Part shown: one piece after another, positions 1 through 5,199 of the stretch
Layout of the letters: each line of letters starts with the position of its first letter
Position numbering within the stretch: position 1 is the stretch's first letter
Source of the DNA: Clostridiaceae bacterium
GTDB taxonomy: Bacteria; Bacillota; Clostridia; Saccharofermentanales; UBA5734
Direction: 5' to 3'
Length of the DNA stretch: 7,377 bases
Assembly (NCBI GenBank): GCA_012729935.1
Contig: JAAYBY010000057.1
Coordinates: 1-7,377 of the forward strand
Translations under genes and position numbers: made by a program
The notes under the pieces: generated by a model
The model's input: the letters and a program-made list of their open reading frames with translations, nothing else
Databases searched by the model: none
Told to the model about the DNA's origin: nothing

Positions 1-248
1 CAGAGAAAATTGTCGCTGATTTCATAATTGAATAACCTTAGTTCCTTTTCATGCTGATCCAGATAGATGCGGATCGCAGCCAGATCATCCGGTTTAATGC
101 CAGCGATCGGAGTGATGAAGGCCTTGAAGCCTTTTCCATCCAGAACCGAAAACAGGTAGTCGTTATAGTTCCCGAAAATCATCTCATCCGCATCGCGTTT
201 TTCCCAGCTGATGCGCTCGGCAAGTTTTGCTAATTGTTTTGATATCAT
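1..248 (-). CDS. Hypothetical protein, 5' part of a divergent gene (truncated by window edge)
   Basis: An open frame reads on the minus strand from an ATG at 246-248 to the window edge without a stop, giving 82 complete codons. The start is supported by GAGGTG (complement of 255-260), 6 nt before the ATG, and by a promoter-like element at 294-324. The visible protein is soluble-looking and rich in charged residues: a predicted helix over residues 1-20, then a stretch with NYNDYLF (27-33), FKAFITPIAG (41-50), a charged helix around 53-72 and FNYEISDNF (73-81). There is no signal peptide or membrane segment in this part. I do not recognise the family and assign no function. It lies head to head with the rpsB operon and does not belong to it. 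Codon use resembles that of the neighbours. That this is a real gene is fairly sure; its identity is open because the C-terminal part is missing. Confidence 0.75.
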   Translation of the reverse strand, partial: MISKQLAKLAERISWEKRDADEMIFGNYNDYLFSVLDGKGFKAFITPIAGIKPDDLAAIRIYLDQHEKELRLFNYEISDNFL

Positions 249-293
249 TTTCTGCACCTCGTTTGATTCCTTTTTTCTTTATGACTTGTGTAT

Positions 294-324
294 ATTATAA
301 CGTGATTAGCTCTCTTCATGTAAA
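294..324 (-). promoter_or_regulatory. Probable sigma-A-type promoter of the minus-strand gene
   Basis: Read on the minus strand, TTTACA (complement of 319-324) is followed after 19 nt by a perfect TATAAT (complement of 294-299). The -10 is strong and the -35 matches five of six consensus bases, but the 19-nt spacer is longer than the usual 17, so the promoter may be modest. Transcription would start near 287 and leave a leader of about 40 nt before the ATG at 248. A 6-bp inverted repeat (311-316 with 323-328) overlaps the -35 box. Confidence 0.55.
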
Positions 325-482
325 GAGATGGCGGTAAACTGGCAAAATAGGCAGAATTTTTTTGAAAAATTTGCCTAAGTAATCGGATAACCGGCCAAAA
401 CATTAGAATAACCGTTTAATCTGCCACAATAGATAGAATAAAGAATGCAATTAACAACAGCCGTCATGTCAGGCTGCGACTA
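325..482. other. Divergent intergenic region, A/T-rich, no gene seen
   Basis: No credible coding frame is present between the two divergent promoters. The stretch holds an A/T-rich hairpin at 350-375 (annotated separately), a short direct repeat GGCAAAAT/GGCAGAAT (341-348 and 350-357), ATAACCG twice 21 bp apart (387-393 and 408-414), TAGAATA twice 30 bp apart (404-410 and 434-440), and an inverted repeat CAGCC/GGCTG (458-462 and 472-476) just upstream of the rpsB -35 box. The spacings are close to whole helical turns, which would fit protein binding on one DNA face. That reading is inference, and the repeats are short enough to be chance. Confidence 0.4.
350..375. repeat. A/T-rich inverted repeat (hairpin) between divergent promoters
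   Basis: GGCA (350-353) pairs with TGCC (372-375) and AATTTTT (355-361) pairs with AAAAATT (365-371), leaving one bulged G at 354 and a 3-nt loop. This gives 11 base pairs, mostly A-T. It is not placed to terminate any gene seen here, since both flanking genes are transcribed away from it. It could be an operator or simply a low-complexity A/T element. Confidence 0.45.
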
Positions 483-511
483 TTGCCAGCACGGATAAAT
501 CGTGATACAAT
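483..511 (+). promoter_or_regulatory. Sigma-A-type promoter of rpsB-tsf
   Basis: TTGCCA (483-488) and TACAAT (506-511) are separated by exactly 17 nt, and the -10 is preceded by TGA, forming an extended -10 (TGATACAAT at 503-511). Each hexamer differs from consensus at one or two positions. Initiation would fall near 518, giving a leader of about 97 nt before the rpsB ATG. This is the best promoter seen upstream of rpsB and suits a highly expressed ribosomal protein operon. Confidence 0.75.
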
Positions 512-531
512 TGCCAAGGCTCAATTACACA

Positions 532-588
532 CATGGGACAGTTTCAACCTGTTGCCCGAACCCGGAAGCGGTCGGCTGCAAACCCATG
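532..588 (+). promoter_or_regulatory. Structured rpsB 5' leader, candidate S2 autoregulatory element
   Basis: The leader can close into a multi-branched fold. CATGGG (532-537) pairs with CCCATG (583-588). Inside lies one hairpin, ACAG (538-541) with CTGT (549-552) and a 7-nt loop. A second is built from CCGA (556-559) with TCGG (572-575) and CCG (562-564) with CGG (569-571), with unpaired AC on one side and a GAAG loop. The outer stem reaches the first base of an upstream GGAGG (588-592), while the main ribosome binding site AGGAGG (600-605) stays outside. In E. coli, S2 represses rpsB-tsf through the mRNA leader; a similar role here is inference. An alternative pairing of GGG 535-537 with CCC 555-557 would extend the first hairpin instead. 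Confidence 0.45.
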
Positions 589-614
589 GAGGAAAAAACA
601 GGAGGACTTAGACT

Positions 615-1373
615 ATGGCTGTTATCAGCATGAAACAACTACTCGAATCAGGTGTTCATTTTGGACATCAGACCCGCCGCTGGAATCCCAAAATGGCGGA
701 GTACATCTACACCGAACGCAACGGTATCTACATTATTGATCTTCAGAAGACAGTTCGAAAAGTCGAAGAAGCGTATCTCTATGTCAGAGAGGTTGCCATG
801 AACGGCGGAACCATTCTTTTTGTGGGCACCAAGAAACAGGCTCAGGATTCGATCCGGGAAGAAGCGGAACGCTGTGACATGTATTTCATCAATAACCGCT
901 GGCTGGGCGGTACGCTGACCAATTTCGTCACCATCCGCAAGCGGATCAAACGGCTGTCTGAATTGAAAGAGATGGAAGCAGATGGAACATTTGCCCTGCT
1001 GCCCAAAAAAGAAGTGGCCAAACTTAGACTTGAGATGGAAAAACTCGACAAGAACCTTGGCGGTATCAGCGCGATGGAACGCTTGCCGGACTGTGTCTTC
1101 GTAGTCGATCCGCGCAAAGAGCACATTGCTGTTCTGGAAGCACGCCGCCTCGGTATCCCGATCATTGGTATTGTTGATACCAACTGCGATCCCGATGAAG
1201 TGGATTATGTCATTCCCGGTAATGACGATGCCATCCGCGCGGTTAAACTGATCGCAGGGAAAATGGCGGACGCCGTTCTGGAAGGTCGCCAGGGTGAACA
1301 GATTGAAGCGTCTGATGAAGAGCAGAAGGATGACGAATCTGAGATGGCTCAGGATCAGGCTGCAGAAGCATAA
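615..1373 (+). CDS. rpsB: 30S ribosomal protein S2
   Basis: S2 is a component of the small ribosomal subunit, bound at the head-body junction and needed for S1 docking and initiation. The 252-residue product matches the family throughout: SMKQLLESGVHFGHQTRRWN at 5-24, NGIYIIDLQKT near 36-46, FVGTKKQAQ near 68-76, NNRWLGGTLTNF near 92-103, KNLGGI and FVVDPRKE in the middle, and DTNCDPDEVDYVIPGNDDAI before the C-terminus. The last 25 or so residues are an acidic, low-complexity tail, common and variable in this family. The ATG at 615 is chosen because AGGAGG lies 9 nt upstream and the protein begins at the conserved MAVISMKQLL. It is first in the operon, 15 nt before tsf, and is driven by the promoter at 483-511. 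Expression may be controlled by the folded leader. Confidence 0.98.
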   Translation: MAVISMKQLLESGVHFGHQTRRWNPKMAEYIYTERNGIYIIDLQKTVRKVEEAYLYVREVAMNGGTILFVGTKKQAQDSIREEAERCDMYFINNRWLGGTLTNFVTIRKRIKRLSELKEMEADGTFALLPKKEVAKLRLEMEKLDKNLGGISAMERLPDCVFVVDPRKEHIAVLEARRLGIPIIGIVDTNCDPDEVDYVIPGNDDAIRAVKLIAGKMADAVLEGRQGEQIEASDEEQKDDESEMAQDQAAEA

Positions 1374-1388
1374 TTTTGGAGGTGCACA

Positions 1389-2036
1389 ATGGCTATCAGC
1401 ATTGAATTAATTAAGGAATTAAGAGAGAAAACCGGTTCCGGTATGATGGACTGTAAAAAAGCCCTGACAGAATCGGATGGCAATATCGAAAAGGCGATCG
1501 ACTGGCTGCGCGAGAAGGGCATTGCCTCGGCGGACAAAAAAATGTCGCGTATCACAGCTGAAGGGATTGTCGATGCATACATCCATGGCGGCGGTCGCGT
1601 CGGCGTTTTGATTGAAGTGAATATCGAAACCGATTTCGCGGCTAAGAATGAGGCGTTCAAACAGATGGTTCGTGATATTGGCATGCAGGTTGCCGCGATG
1701 AAACCGTTGTGGGTTTCCAGAAATGACGTGCCTGAAGAGGCTCTGGAGCGCGAGCGCAGTGTTGTTCGCAACCAGGCTCTGAATGAGGGTAAGCCGGAAA
1801 AGATTGTCGATAAAATTGTCGAGGGTCGTCTGGCTAAGTTTTATCAGGAAAACTGCCTGCTTGAGCAAGCTTTCATCAAGGATGACAGCAAGACGATTGA
1901 GACACTGGTCAAGGAAATGATCGCTCGTGTCGGCGAGAACATTTCTGTTCGCCGGTTTGTCCGGTTCGAGCTGGGTGAAGGTCTTCAGAAGCGAGAAGAA
2001 AATTTCGCCGAAGAGGTTATGAAGCAATTTCAATGA
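1389..2036 (+). CDS. tsf: Elongation factor Ts (short form)
   Basis: EF-Ts releases GDP from EF-Tu so that EF-Tu can bind GTP and aminoacyl-tRNA. The N-terminal UBA-like module carries LREKTGSGMMDCKKAL (residues 11-26). The core holds IEVNIETDFAAKNEAF (75-90), containing the TDF motif that contacts EF-Tu. Further family blocks are GKPEKIVDKIVEGRLAKFY (134-152), LLEQAF (157-162) and VGENISVRRFVR (181-192). At 215 residues it is clearly shorter than the roughly 290-residue B. subtilis and E. coli proteins and resembles the short versions of Thermus and several Clostridia, which have one core repeat rather than two. The frame is intact and ends in ordinary family sequence, so this is a natural short form. 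GGAGG (1378-1382) lies 6 nt before the ATG. A strong terminator starts 6 nt after the stop. Confidence 0.97.
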   Translation: MAISIELIKELREKTGSGMMDCKKALTESDGNIEKAIDWLREKGIASADKKMSRITAEGIVDAYIHGGGRVGVLIEVNIETDFAAKNEAFKQMVRDIGMQVAAMKPLWVSRNDVPEEALERERSVVRNQALNEGKPEKIVDKIVEGRLAKFYQENCLLEQAFIKDDSKTIETLVKEMIARVGENISVRRFVRFELGEGLQKREENFAEEVMKQFQ

Positions 2037-2041
2037 TTCAT

Positions 2042-2071
2042 AAAGGGACATGCTGGTCATGTCCCTTTTTT
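2042..2071 (+). terminator. Intrinsic terminator between tsf and pyrH
   Basis: An 11-bp perfect stem (2042-2052 with 2058-2068), with GGGACATG as its G/C-bearing core and a 5-nt loop, runs into six consecutive T residues (2066-2071). The form is classical. It begins 5 nt after the tsf stop and ends 15 nt before the pyrH ATG, so it probably acts as a partial terminator or attenuator lowering pyrH relative to rpsB-tsf. No convincing promoter was seen between it and pyrH. Confidence 0.85.
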
Positions 2072-2072
2072 A

Positions 2073-2080
2073 AAAGGAGG
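2073..2080 (+). promoter_or_regulatory. Ribosome binding site that fixes the pyrH start
   Basis: AAAGGAGG lies 6 nt before the ATG at 2087. This decides against an in-frame ATG at 2033, which would overlap the tsf stop, translate the terminator and add 18 residues absent from the family. The preceding CCTTTT (2064-2069) is complementary to AAAAGG (2072-2077), so the terminator's 3' arm and T tract could mask this site when the terminator hairpin is not formed. Confidence 0.8.
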
Positions 2081-2086
2081 TCATGT

Positions 2087-2791
2087 ATGTCTGCTGTTTA
2101 TAAGCGAATATTACTGAAACTAAGCGGTGAAGCGCTGGCCGGCGATAAGGGATTCGGTCTGGACAGCCAGACACTCAGGACACTGGGTGAGACAATCAAG
2201 GAATTAGCTGACCAGGGAGTGGAAGTTGCCGTTGTCGTTGGCAGCGGTAATTTCTGGCGGGGAAGGACCAGTGCCGGAATGGATCGTGTAACGGCAGATC
2301 ATATGGGTATGCTCTGTACTGCTGTCAATGTGCTCGCTCTGTCTGATGCACTGGAACAGGCAGGCGCTGTAACGCGTGTACAGAGTGCCATTGAGATGCG
2401 CCAGATTGCCGAACCCTATATTCGCAAACGCGCAATTCGCCATCTTGAAAAAGGTCGTGTAGTTTTGTTTGCCTGTGGAACCGGAAATCCTTTTTTCACG
2501 ACGGACACGGCCGCAGCGCTGAGAGCGTCGGAAATCGAAGCGGATATTATGTTCAAGGCGACACTGGTTGACGGTGTTTATGACAAAGACCCGCACAAGC
2601 ATGCTGACGCAGTCCGGTTTGAAACGATCAGCCATGATCAGGTTCTGCAAATGGATCTCAAGGTCCTCGACGCGACTGCTGCCGCGCTCTGCCGTGACAA
2701 CCACATGACCATCGGGGTGTTCAGTCTGTCCGACCCGCGGAACATCATAAGGATGGTCAACGGCGAGAAGATCGGAACCATCATCCAGTAG
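2087..2791 (+). CDS. pyrH: UMP kinase (uridylate kinase)
   Basis: PyrH phosphorylates UMP to UDP with ATP, the step that feeds UTP and CTP synthesis. It belongs to the amino acid kinase fold, not to the eukaryotic-type nucleoside monophosphate kinases, and is normally a hexamer regulated by GTP and UTP. The 234-residue product has normal length. Visible motifs are KRILLKLSGEALAG (6-19, phosphate-binding lysine region), VVGSGNFWRG (50-59, UMP-site glycine loop and arginine), ADHMGMLCT (70-78), SAIEM (100-104), RHLEKGRVVLF (118-128), GTGNPFFTTDTAA (131-143, uridylate contact) and VDGVYDKDP (161-169). The usual GGGN is GSGN here, a mild change. The start is set by AAAGGAGG and by the family N-terminus. 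The gene lies directly behind a terminator, so read-through from rpsB-tsf is likely its main supply. It precedes frr by 74 nt, a gap that contains a promoter. Confidence 0.97.
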   Translation: MSAVYKRILLKLSGEALAGDKGFGLDSQTLRTLGETIKELADQGVEVAVVVGSGNFWRGRTSAGMDRVTADHMGMLCTAVNVLALSDALEQAGAVTRVQSAIEMRQIAEPYIRKRAIRHLEKGRVVLFACGTGNPFFTTDTAAALRASEIEADIMFKATLVDGVYDKDPHKHADAVRFETISHDQVLQMDLKVLDATAAALCRDNHMTIGVFSLSDPRNIIRMVNGEKIGTIIQ

Positions 2792-2793
2792 GC

Positions 2794-2809
2794 CCGATTG
2801 AACAATCGG
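2794..2809. repeat. Perfect 16-bp palindrome overlapping the frr -35 box
   Basis: CCGATTGAACAATCGG reads identically on both strands. It starts 2 nt after the pyrH stop. Its centre (TTGAAC, 2798-2803) is the -35 of the frr promoter, which is where a dimeric repressor would be expected to bind. As RNA it would form a tight hairpin with a very small loop, and no T tract follows, so it is not a normal terminator. Operator function is inference. Confidence 0.6.
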
Positions 2810-2826
2810 CGGCAATCAGCTATAAT
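2798..2826 (+). promoter_or_regulatory. Sigma-A-type promoter upstream of frr
   Basis: TTGAAC (2798-2803) and a perfect TATAAT (2821-2826) are spaced by 17 nt. The expected start is near 2833, about 33 nt before the frr ATG, with the ribosome binding site GGAGGG at 2854-2859 in the transcript. The promoter would make frr independent of pyrH and rpsB-tsf, consistent with the terminator upstream of pyrH. Confidence 0.65.
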
Positions 2827-2865
2827 AGGCCACAGAAAGCTAACGCATCAAATGGAGGGCAGCAT

Positions 2866-3438
2866 ATGGCGATGATAGAGATTACAAAAGAAACCTATCG
2901 TCCGTACAAGGAAAAAATGCAGAAGACGATTCATGTCCTTCAGGACAATTTCAACGCCATTCGGGCAGGACGTGCGAACCCGCATGTGCTGGATCGGGTG
3001 ATGATTGATTATTATGGTGTGCAGACGCCGATCAATCAGGTTGCCAACATTCAGATTCCTGAAGCACGGATGATCACGATCACACCCTGGGATCCGACCA
3101 CGCTTAAGACGATTGAGCGTGCTATTCAGGCATCCGACATTGGAATCAATCCGAATAACGACGGTAAAATGCTGCGGCTGACATTTCCGCCGCTTACCGA
3201 GGATCGTCGACGCGATCTTGTCAAAACCATTCATCGCTACGCCGAGGAGTCTCGCATAGCGATCCGTAACATCCGTCGTGAAGCACTCGACAAATACCGT
3301 GCGCATCTGAAGAAAAAAGAGATAACCGAAGATACACTTTCTGAAATTGAAAAAAGCATCCAGGAACTGACCGATAAATATATAGCCGAAATTGATGCGT
3401 TGGTCGTCGAAAAAGAAAAAGATCTGATGGAACTATAA
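2866..3438 (+). CDS. frr: Ribosome recycling factor
   Basis: RRF works with EF-G to split post-termination 70S ribosomes. The 190-residue protein matches the usual length of about 185. Domain I is the long three-helix bundle formed by the N-terminal part (about 1-30) and residues from about 106 to the end, with the conserved arginine-rich segment IRNIRREALDKY (133-144). Domain II is the small beta domain, containing IRAGRANPHVLDRVMIDYYG (32-51), PINQVANI (55-62) and ITPWD (72-76), then GINPNNDG (93-100) and RLTFPPLTEDRR (104-115). The ATG at 2866 is chosen over the in-frame ATG at 2872 because GGAGGG (2854-2859) then sits at a normal 6-nt distance. The gene has its own likely promoter at 2798-2826 and is followed by a hairpin terminator. 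Confidence 0.98.
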   Translation: MAMIEITKETYRPYKEKMQKTIHVLQDNFNAIRAGRANPHVLDRVMIDYYGVQTPINQVANIQIPEARMITITPWDPTTLKTIERAIQASDIGINPNNDGKMLRLTFPPLTEDRRRDLVKTIHRYAEESRIAIRNIRREALDKYRAHLKKKEITEDTLSEIEKSIQELTDKYIAEIDALVVEKEKDLMEL

Positions 3439-3467
3439 GGAAACGATAGAAAAATCAAGTATCTTCC

Positions 3468-3498
3468 GGACCGGGCGATAGCCGCCCGGTTCTTCTTT
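3468..3498 (+). terminator. Probable weak intrinsic terminator between frr and uppS
   Basis: An 8-bp perfect G/C-rich stem, ACCGGGCG (3470-3477) with CGCCCGGT (3483-3490), has a 5-nt loop and can be extended by a G-T and a G-C pair at its base. The following tract TTCTTCTTT (3490-3498) is T-rich but broken by two C residues. This suggests partial termination, leaving read-through for uppS, which has no clear promoter of its own in the 73-nt gap. Confidence 0.65.
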
Positions 3499-3511
3499 CA
3501 AAGGGCTGAGC

Positions 3512-4318
3512 ATGTCACGACTTCGCAACATCATTCAATCGATATGGCCGCGATCCGACTACCGGAAACATGAGCCATTTGGCGCATCGGATCAGCCGCC
3601 GGCCGGTACGTTAAAGATACCGGCGCACGTAGCGGTCGTGATGGACGGAAACGGCCGCTGGGCCAGACGTCAAAAATTACCGAGAAGTGCCGGGCACCGG
3701 GCTGGCGCCGAAAATCTGCACCGGCTGTGTGATTTGTGCATCCGCTATCAAATCAAGTACGTGACTGTCTATGCGTTTTCCACCGAAAACTGGTCCCGCC
3801 CGTCAGAAGAAGTGAAGACGCTGATGGATCTGTTTGTTGAATTTTTCAACCGCTATGATGCTGAACTGGCTGACCGTGATATTCGCCTCCGTTTTTCCGG
3901 TGACGAAGATGATCTGCCGGACCATGTCCTGAAAACAATGAGGCGGGCTGAAGCGGTTTCAGCAGATCGGAAGACACTCCAGCTGATAGTCGCCTTCAAT
4001 TATGGCAGCCGACGCGAACTGGTCGAAGCCTGCCGCAGGATCTGCCGTTCCGTTCAGGCAGGGTCCATAACGGTTGACCAGATATCTGAACAGACTCTAT
4101 CGGATTCACTTTATATTCCGGACATACCGGATCCTGACCTGATTATCAGACCAAGCGGCGAAATGCGCCTGTCGAATTTTCTGCTCTGGCAGGCCGCTTA
4201 CGCGGAGCTTTGGTTCTCCGATGTACTTTGGCCGGACTTCAATGAAAGCCATTTTGTAGCGGCGCTCGAGGCTTATACGCATCGTGATCGCAGGTTTGGC
4301 GGTGTTCAGTCGTCATGA
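3512..4318 (+). CDS. uppS: Isoprenyl transferase, probable undecaprenyl diphosphate synthase
   Basis: This cis-prenyltransferase adds IPP units to farnesyl diphosphate to make undecaprenyl diphosphate, the lipid carrier for peptidoglycan and other wall polymers; it acts at the cytoplasmic membrane face. Family motifs occur in order: MDGNGRWA (44-51, with the Mg-binding aspartate D45), GHRAG (61-65), YAFSTENWSRP (87-97), NYGSRREL (163-170), RPSGEMRLSNFLLWQ (213-227) and WPDF (240-243). The fifth motif normally reads RTSGE or RTGGE; the threonine is proline here, while the arginines and glutamate are kept. At 268 residues it carries an N-terminal extension of about 35 residues before the core, longer than in E. 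coli. The ATG at 3512 has AAAGGG 6 nt upstream. The final bases overlap cdsA by ATGA. Product chain length cannot be proven from sequence, but the context favours C55. Confidence 0.95.
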   Translation: MSRLRNIIQSIWPRSDYRKHEPFGASDQPPAGTLKIPAHVAVVMDGNGRWARRQKLPRSAGHRAGAENLHRLCDLCIRYQIKYVTVYAFSTENWSRPSEEVKTLMDLFVEFFNRYDAELADRDIRLRFSGDEDDLPDHVLKTMRRAEAVSADRKTLQLIVAFNYGSRRELVEACRRICRSVQAGSITVDQISEQTLSDSLYIPDIPDPDLIIRPSGEMRLSNFLLWQAAYAELWFSDVLWPDFNESHFVAALEAYTHRDRRFGGVQSS

Positions 4319-5193
4319 AACAGCGAATTTTAACGGGCATTCTTTTTGCGCTGGTCGTTGCGGCGTTCATAATCCCCGGATTCTGGACCATCTGGCCGCC
4401 GATCATTTTTTTGTCAGGTGTCGCGGTTGTTGCGGCACTGGAAATCGATGGGGCGATGCGAGCCTGCAGCCGCAAACCATGTCGATCACTGGTTGTGGCT
4501 GGCAGCCTGTTCATGTTGCTGCCGCTGCTGGCCGGAATGCTGCATCCAGAGACAAATCCGTTGATGGCGTCCGGATTCGCCCTTGGGCTGACACTCTTTT
4601 TCCTGGCACTGTTTTCAGGAATCAGTTCGATTATCCGCCTGCTCATCGATGGCCCCGCTTCCTTTCCTGATGCCCTGGCAACCGGTGGCATTATGCTTTA
4701 TATCGCATTCCCGCTCAGCTGTGCCATGCTGCTGGTCAGCCAGATGCCTGACGGATTTATCTGGTTGATCATCGGTCTTTCAGCACCTTGGGTTTCAGAT
4801 GTTTTTGCTTATTTCAGCGGCTCATTGCTTGGACGTCGTCAGATCGTGCCCAGGCTCAGTCCGAAAAAAACAATTGAGGGCAGTCTGGGCGGGATTGTGG
4901 GCAGTATTCTGTCCCAATTAGTCGTTTTCTATCTTTTTCGTGACTGGTTCGGCAGACCTGACCTGCCCTCATCCACTGTGTTTTTGTTTGCGATTCTGAC
5001 CGGCCTGCTGCTCAGTGTATTTTCACAGTTGGGAGACTGGCTGGCATCAGGGTTTAAGCGGTACTGCGGTGTCAAGGATTTTGGATCTGTCTTACCTGGA
5101 CACGGTGGTTTGATGGATCGATTCGACAGCGTTTTTTTCACATTGCCGATAGCCGCTTTTCTGGCGATCCTGTATCAGGTTATCGGCACCTGA
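4315..5193 (+). CDS. cdsA: Phosphatidate cytidylyltransferase (CDP-diglyceride synthase)
   Basis: CdsA makes CDP-diacylglycerol from phosphatidic acid and CTP, the branch point of phospholipid synthesis, in the cytoplasmic membrane. The 292-residue protein is strongly hydrophobic, with membrane segments at roughly 6-45, 58-76, 86-111, 122-143, 148-168, 192-208, 221-240 and 272-290. Conserved blocks are SDVFAYFSGSLLGRR (161-175), SPKKTIEGSLGG (182-193) and the complete family signature at 245-271, with SGFKR, KD, PGHGG and DRFDS carrying the metal- and nucleotide-binding residues. The start ATG (4315) overlaps the uppS stop as ATGA and has only a weak GGTG upstream, so translation is probably coupled to uppS by re-initiation. 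The stop codon lies inside a hairpin that also covers part of the dxr ribosome binding site. Confidence 0.97.
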   Translation: MKQRILTGILFALVVAAFIIPGFWTIWPPIIFLSGVAVVAALEIDGAMRACSRKPCRSLVVAGSLFMLLPLLAGMLHPETNPLMASGFALGLTLFFLALFSGISSIIRLLIDGPASFPDALATGGIMLYIAFPLSCAMLLVSQMPDGFIWLIIGLSAPWVSDVFAYFSGSLLGRRQIVPRLSPKKTIEGSLGGIVGSILSQLVVFYLFRDWFGRPDLPSSTVFLFAILTGLLLSVFSQLGDWLASGFKRYCGVKDFGSVLPGHGGLMDRFDSVFFTLPIAAFLAILYQVIGT

Positions 5194-5199
5194 ACAGGA
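5168..5199 (+). promoter_or_regulatory. Hairpin over the cdsA stop and dxr ribosome binding site
   Basis: Positions 5168-5173 pair with 5194-5199, T5175 with A5193, and 5176-5180 with 5188-5192. This gives a 12-bp stem with a single bulged A at 5174 and a 7-nt loop. It contains the cdsA stop codon (5191-5193) and the first four bases of the dxr site AGGAGG (5196-5201). Ribosomes finishing cdsA would melt it, so dxr translation is probably coupled to cdsA. The pairing is seen directly; the coupling is inferred. Confidence 0.6.

Noticed and set aside
362..391. Second promoter for rpsB: TTGAAA (362-367), 18 nt, GATAAC (386-391)
   Set aside because: The -10 matches only four of six positions, the -35 lies in the A/T hairpin, and the promoter at 483-511 is clearly better. 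It could be a weak secondary start but is not supported enough to list.
586..633. 15-codon frame starting at ATG 586 and overlapping the rpsB start, a possible leader peptide
   Set aside because: No binding site is placed correctly before 586; the GGAGG nearby lies after the ATG. The overlap arises from the A-rich run and the real ribosome binding site of rpsB.
533..739. Plus-strand open frame of 68 codons starting in the rpsB leader and running into rpsB
   Set aside because: No ribosome binding site precedes the ATG, it lies in the outer stem of the leader fold, and most of it overlaps rpsB out of frame. It has no recognisable protein character.
1419..2060. Long minus-strand open frames opposite tsf, rpsB, pyrH and frr
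   Set aside because: They are antisense shadows of well-identified genes, have no promoters or binding sites, and give no recognisable proteins.
2033..2086. Upstream in-frame ATG for pyrH overlapping the tsf stop
   Set aside because: It would translate the terminator hairpin and add 18 cysteine-rich residues not typical of UMP kinase, while AAAGGAGG sits correctly before 2087.
3347..3384. Possible promoter for uppS inside frr (TTGAAA followed by GATAAATATATA)
   Set aside because: No -10 hexamer falls at 16-18 nt from the -35; the A/T-rich run is explained by lysine, isoleucine and tyrosine codons of frr.
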